From assembly GCA_030146745.1 (NCBI GenBank), contig JASLBD010000339.1, forward strand, positions 1-7,267: a DNA stretch of 7,267 nucleotides. Direction: 5' to 3'. A model generated the notes under the pieces. The model worked only from the letters and a program-made list of their open reading frames with translations. It ran no database searches and was not told where the DNA came from. This document shows, one piece after another, positions 5,776-7,267 of this stretch (position 1 is its first letter; each line of letters starts with the position of its first letter). The DNA is from Allosphingosinicella sp. GTDB taxonomy: Bacteria > Pseudomonadota > Alphaproteobacteria > Sphingomonadales > Sphingomonadaceae. A program made the translations under genes and the position numbers.

Positions 5776-5805
5776 GCTACATCTGTGGCATGCTACAGGT
5801 GTAGC
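5776..5805 (+). promoter_or_regulatory. Twin operator of the BlaI/MecI/CopY-type repressor
   Basis: Two dyads of the form GCTACA-N2-TGTRGC lie side by side. The first is GCTACATCTGTGGC (5776-5789, one arm mismatch). The second is GCTACAGGTGTAGC (5792-5805, perfect arms). Their centres are 16 bases apart, about one and a half helical turns. The core TACA-N2-TGTA is the known recognition element of BlaI/MecI and CopY repressors, and the pair lies just before a gene for that family. A possible -35 element TTGCAA (5768-5773) lies immediately upstream, so binding would block the promoter. Autoregulation is a strong inference. The divergent GH19 gene starts about 120 bases away and could also be affected. 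Confidence 0.8.
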
Positions 5806-5824
5806 AGGAGATTTCCGAGTCGTG

Positions 5825-6199
5825 ATGATTGCCAGCCTGCCGCGCCGCGAGCGCGAGATATTCGAGATATTGTGCAGCGCCGGCGAAGCGACCGCCGCCG
5901 ACGTGCGCCGCGCGATGGCCGACCCGCCCAGCCATTCGGCGGTGCGCACGATGCTCGCGCGGCTCGAGGCCAAGGGCCTGGTCAGGCACCGCGCCGAGGA
6001 CCAGACCTATGTCTACAAGAGCGTGCCGCAGCCGGCCAAGGTGCGCGAGACCGCGCTCCGCCAGCTCGTCAAAACCTTTTTCGACGGGTCGGCGGCGAGC
6101 GCCGCGACGGCCCTTCTGGGCCTTTCCCAATCGCTGAAGCCCGAGGAGCTCGATGCGCTGCAACGCGCGATCGACGAGGCAAAGGAGCGCGACCAATGA
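5825..6199 (+). CDS. BlaI/MecI/CopY-family transcriptional repressor
   Basis: The product is a 124-residue winged-helix repressor, typical for the family (about 120-130). Residues 1-70 form the DNA-binding domain: LPRREREIFEIL, then AADVRRAMADPPSHSAVRTMLARLEAKGLVRHRAEDQTYVYKSV, in which SHSAVRTMLARLE is the recognition-helix region. Residues about 71-124 are the helical dimerisation part. The start is ATG at 5825 or GTG three bases upstream; AGGAG at 5806-5810 is rather far (11-14 bases). The stop overlaps the next start in ATGA, indicating translational coupling with the M56 peptidase, which by analogy with BlaR1/MecR1 would trigger removal of the repressor. The twin operator directly upstream suggests autorepression. 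No beta-lactamase gene is visible, so the regulated function remains unknown; it may lie beyond the right edge. Confidence 0.93.
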   Translation: MIASLPRREREIFEILCSAGEATAADVRRAMADPPSHSAVRTMLARLEAKGLVRHRAEDQTYVYKSVPQPAKVRETALRQLVKTFFDGSAASAATALLGLSQSLKPEELDALQRAIDEAKERDQ

Positions 6200-7267
6200 G
6201 CTACGACTTCCTGATCGAGATGGGGTGGAAATCGGCGGCGATCGCCGGCGGGGCGCTGCTTCTGGCCGCGATGCTTCGATCGCGGGCGGCGGCGGACCGA
6301 GGCGCCGTGCTCAAGATCGCCGTGGCCTTGTTGCTCGCCCTTCCGGCCATCGCCTTGTTCGCTCCGGCGCTCGAGATCGAGACCCCGGCCGCCGCGCCGG
6401 CGCCGGCCGCGGCGAGCGATCCGCTCGACCCCGCGCCGGCGGCCGCGCCGGAAGCCGCGGCCTTGACCGTCCAGGCCACGCCTTCGACACTGTCGGCCGG
6501 CGGCGACTGGGACGATCCCAGCCTGCTCTTCTTCCTGCTTTACGTCGGCGGGGTCCTGATGGTCGGCGGCCGGCTTCTGGCGGGGCTGTGGACCCTTCGG
6601 CGCTGGACCCGCGACTCCGGCGAGGTCGAGGCTCCGGAGTGGCGCGAAGCGCTCGCCCGCGCCGGCGGCGACTCGCTCGGAATCCGCCTTCTCGCCTCGG
6701 AGGACGCGGTCTCGCCGCTGAGCTGGGGCCTTCGGCGTCCAGTCATCCTGCTCGACCGCGACACGCTGCGTACGCCGGAGGAGGCCGACGCCATCCTCGC
6801 CCATGAGGTCGCCCATGTCGCCCGGAGGGATTGGCCCTCGCTGATCCTGTCGCGGCTCGCGGTCGCGCTCTTCTGGTTCAATCCCCTGGTCTGGAGGCTC
6901 GATCGCGAGGTCGCCCAGCAGGCCGAGGAAGCGGCCGACAGCGACGCCGCAGCCAAGGTCGAGCCCGCCCGCTACGCCCAGACCCTGCTCGACTGGGCCC
7001 GGCTGAACGGCCGTTCCGCTCTGCCCGCCAACGCCATCGCCGCCGGCGAGCCGGGCCTGTCGCGGCGGGTGAAGGCGATCCTGGACGGCCGGGTCGCCCG
7101 CCGCTCCGGCTCCGCCTGGGCGGTGGCCGCGATGCTCGGCTGCGCCGCCTTCGCCGCCCCGGTCGCGGCCCTGGAGTTCGTGCCCGAGGCTCCCGAGGCC
7201 CCGCTCGCTCCGCCGGCGCCTCTCGCCCCGGCCGCCGCCTCCGCTCCGCTCGCGGCCGCGCCCGCTC
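6196..7267 (+). CDS. M56-family (BlaR1/MecR1-type) membrane metallopeptidase, partial (runs off the right edge)
   Basis: About 357 residues are visible. This is a membrane zinc protease expected to sense an envelope signal and inactivate the repressor encoded just upstream (ATGA overlap). Predicted membrane segments lie at about 11-27, 38-56, 108-132, 216-233 and 300-325. The zinc-binding HEVAH motif is at 203-207 (H203, E204, H207), and EEAAD at 244-248 supplies the likely third ligand (E244) for an active gluzincin site. Between segments two and three is an unusual Ala/Pro-rich linker (about 62-105), probably periplasmic. After the last visible segment another Pro/Ala-rich stretch (EFVPEAPEAPLAPPAP) begins. 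What follows, such as a penicillin-binding sensor domain or another C-terminal module, is outside the window, so the signal cannot be named. The visible catalytic core appears intact. Confidence 0.92.
   Translation, partial: MSYDFLIEMGWKSAAIAGGALLLAAMLRSRAAADRGAVLKIAVALLLALPAIALFAPALEIETPAAAPAPAAASDPLDPAPAAAPEAAALTVQATPSTLSAGGDWDDPSLLFFLLYVGGVLMVGGRLLAGLWTLRRWTRDSGEVEAPEWREALARAGGDSLGIRLLASEDAVSPLSWGLRRPVILLDRDTLRTPEEADAILAHEVAHVARRDWPSLILSRLAVALFWFNPLVWRLDREVAQQAEEAADSDAAAKVEPARYAQTLLDWARLNGRSALPANAIAAGEPGLSRRVKAILDGRVARRSGSAWAVAAMLGCAAFAAPVAALEFVPEAPEAPLAPPAPLAPAAASAPLAAAPA

Noticed and set aside
5817..5821. GANTC (CcrM methylation) sites near gene starts, e.g. 1107-1111, 3332-3336 and 5817-5821
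   Set aside because: A few such sites are expected by chance in 7 kb and nothing ties them to regulation here.
6013..6816. 267-codon minus-strand open frame opposite the BlaI-M56 operon
   Set aside because: Arg/Gly-rich shadow of two well-supported plus-strand genes.

Overview
The window looks like a chromosomal segment of a GC-rich alphaproteobacterium, most likely a sphingomonad. This rests on the very high GC content with C/G-ending codons, the alphaproteobacterial LexA box (GTTC-N7-GTTC) in front of uvrA, the alphaproteobacterial style of the UvrA protein (CPVSGF in place of the first CxxC), and GC-rich palindromic repeats of a kind common in such genomes. The genus is an inference. No rRNA, tRNA, CRISPR array or transposase gene is visible.

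Layout. Positions 1-1118 (minus) hold the 5' part of uvrA, which continues beyond the left edge. It carries an in-frame inverted pair of GC-rich palindromic repeats (about 293-397). An SOS box lies directly upstream of its start codon. After a 306-base intergenic stretch comes a plus-strand gene for a right-handed beta-helix protein of the pectate-lyase-3 type (1425-3137, GTG start). It is followed by a small cysteine-containing unknown protein (3339-3632) and a secreted methyltransferase-like protein (3717-4499). Converging on these are two minus-strand genes: a small exported six-cysteine protein (4512-4904) and a phage-endolysin-like GH19 chitinase/lysozyme (5043-5657). A (GAGCCC)n hexanucleotide tract separates the two. 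Divergent from GH19 is a two-gene operon, a BlaI/MecI/CopY-family repressor (5825-6199) and an M56 (BlaR1-type) membrane metallopeptidase (6196 to beyond the right edge). A tandem pair of TACA-N2-TGTA operators precedes this operon.

How the genes work together. Only two functional units are clear. One is the LexA-controlled uvrA, for nucleotide excision repair. The other is the BlaI-M56 sensor/repressor operon, which probably represses itself and whose protease probably relieves repression on an envelope signal. The genes between them look like accessory cargo without an obvious common pathway. The beta-helix protein and the GH19 lysin both lack signal peptides and both resemble phage-type proteins, so a decayed or domesticated phage origin is possible but unproven. 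The observations I consider most worth checking are the palindromic element translated inside UvrA, the G-quadruplex-capable tracts, and the twin operator of the BlaI-M56 operon. I do not see convincing evidence of a wholly new biological system.
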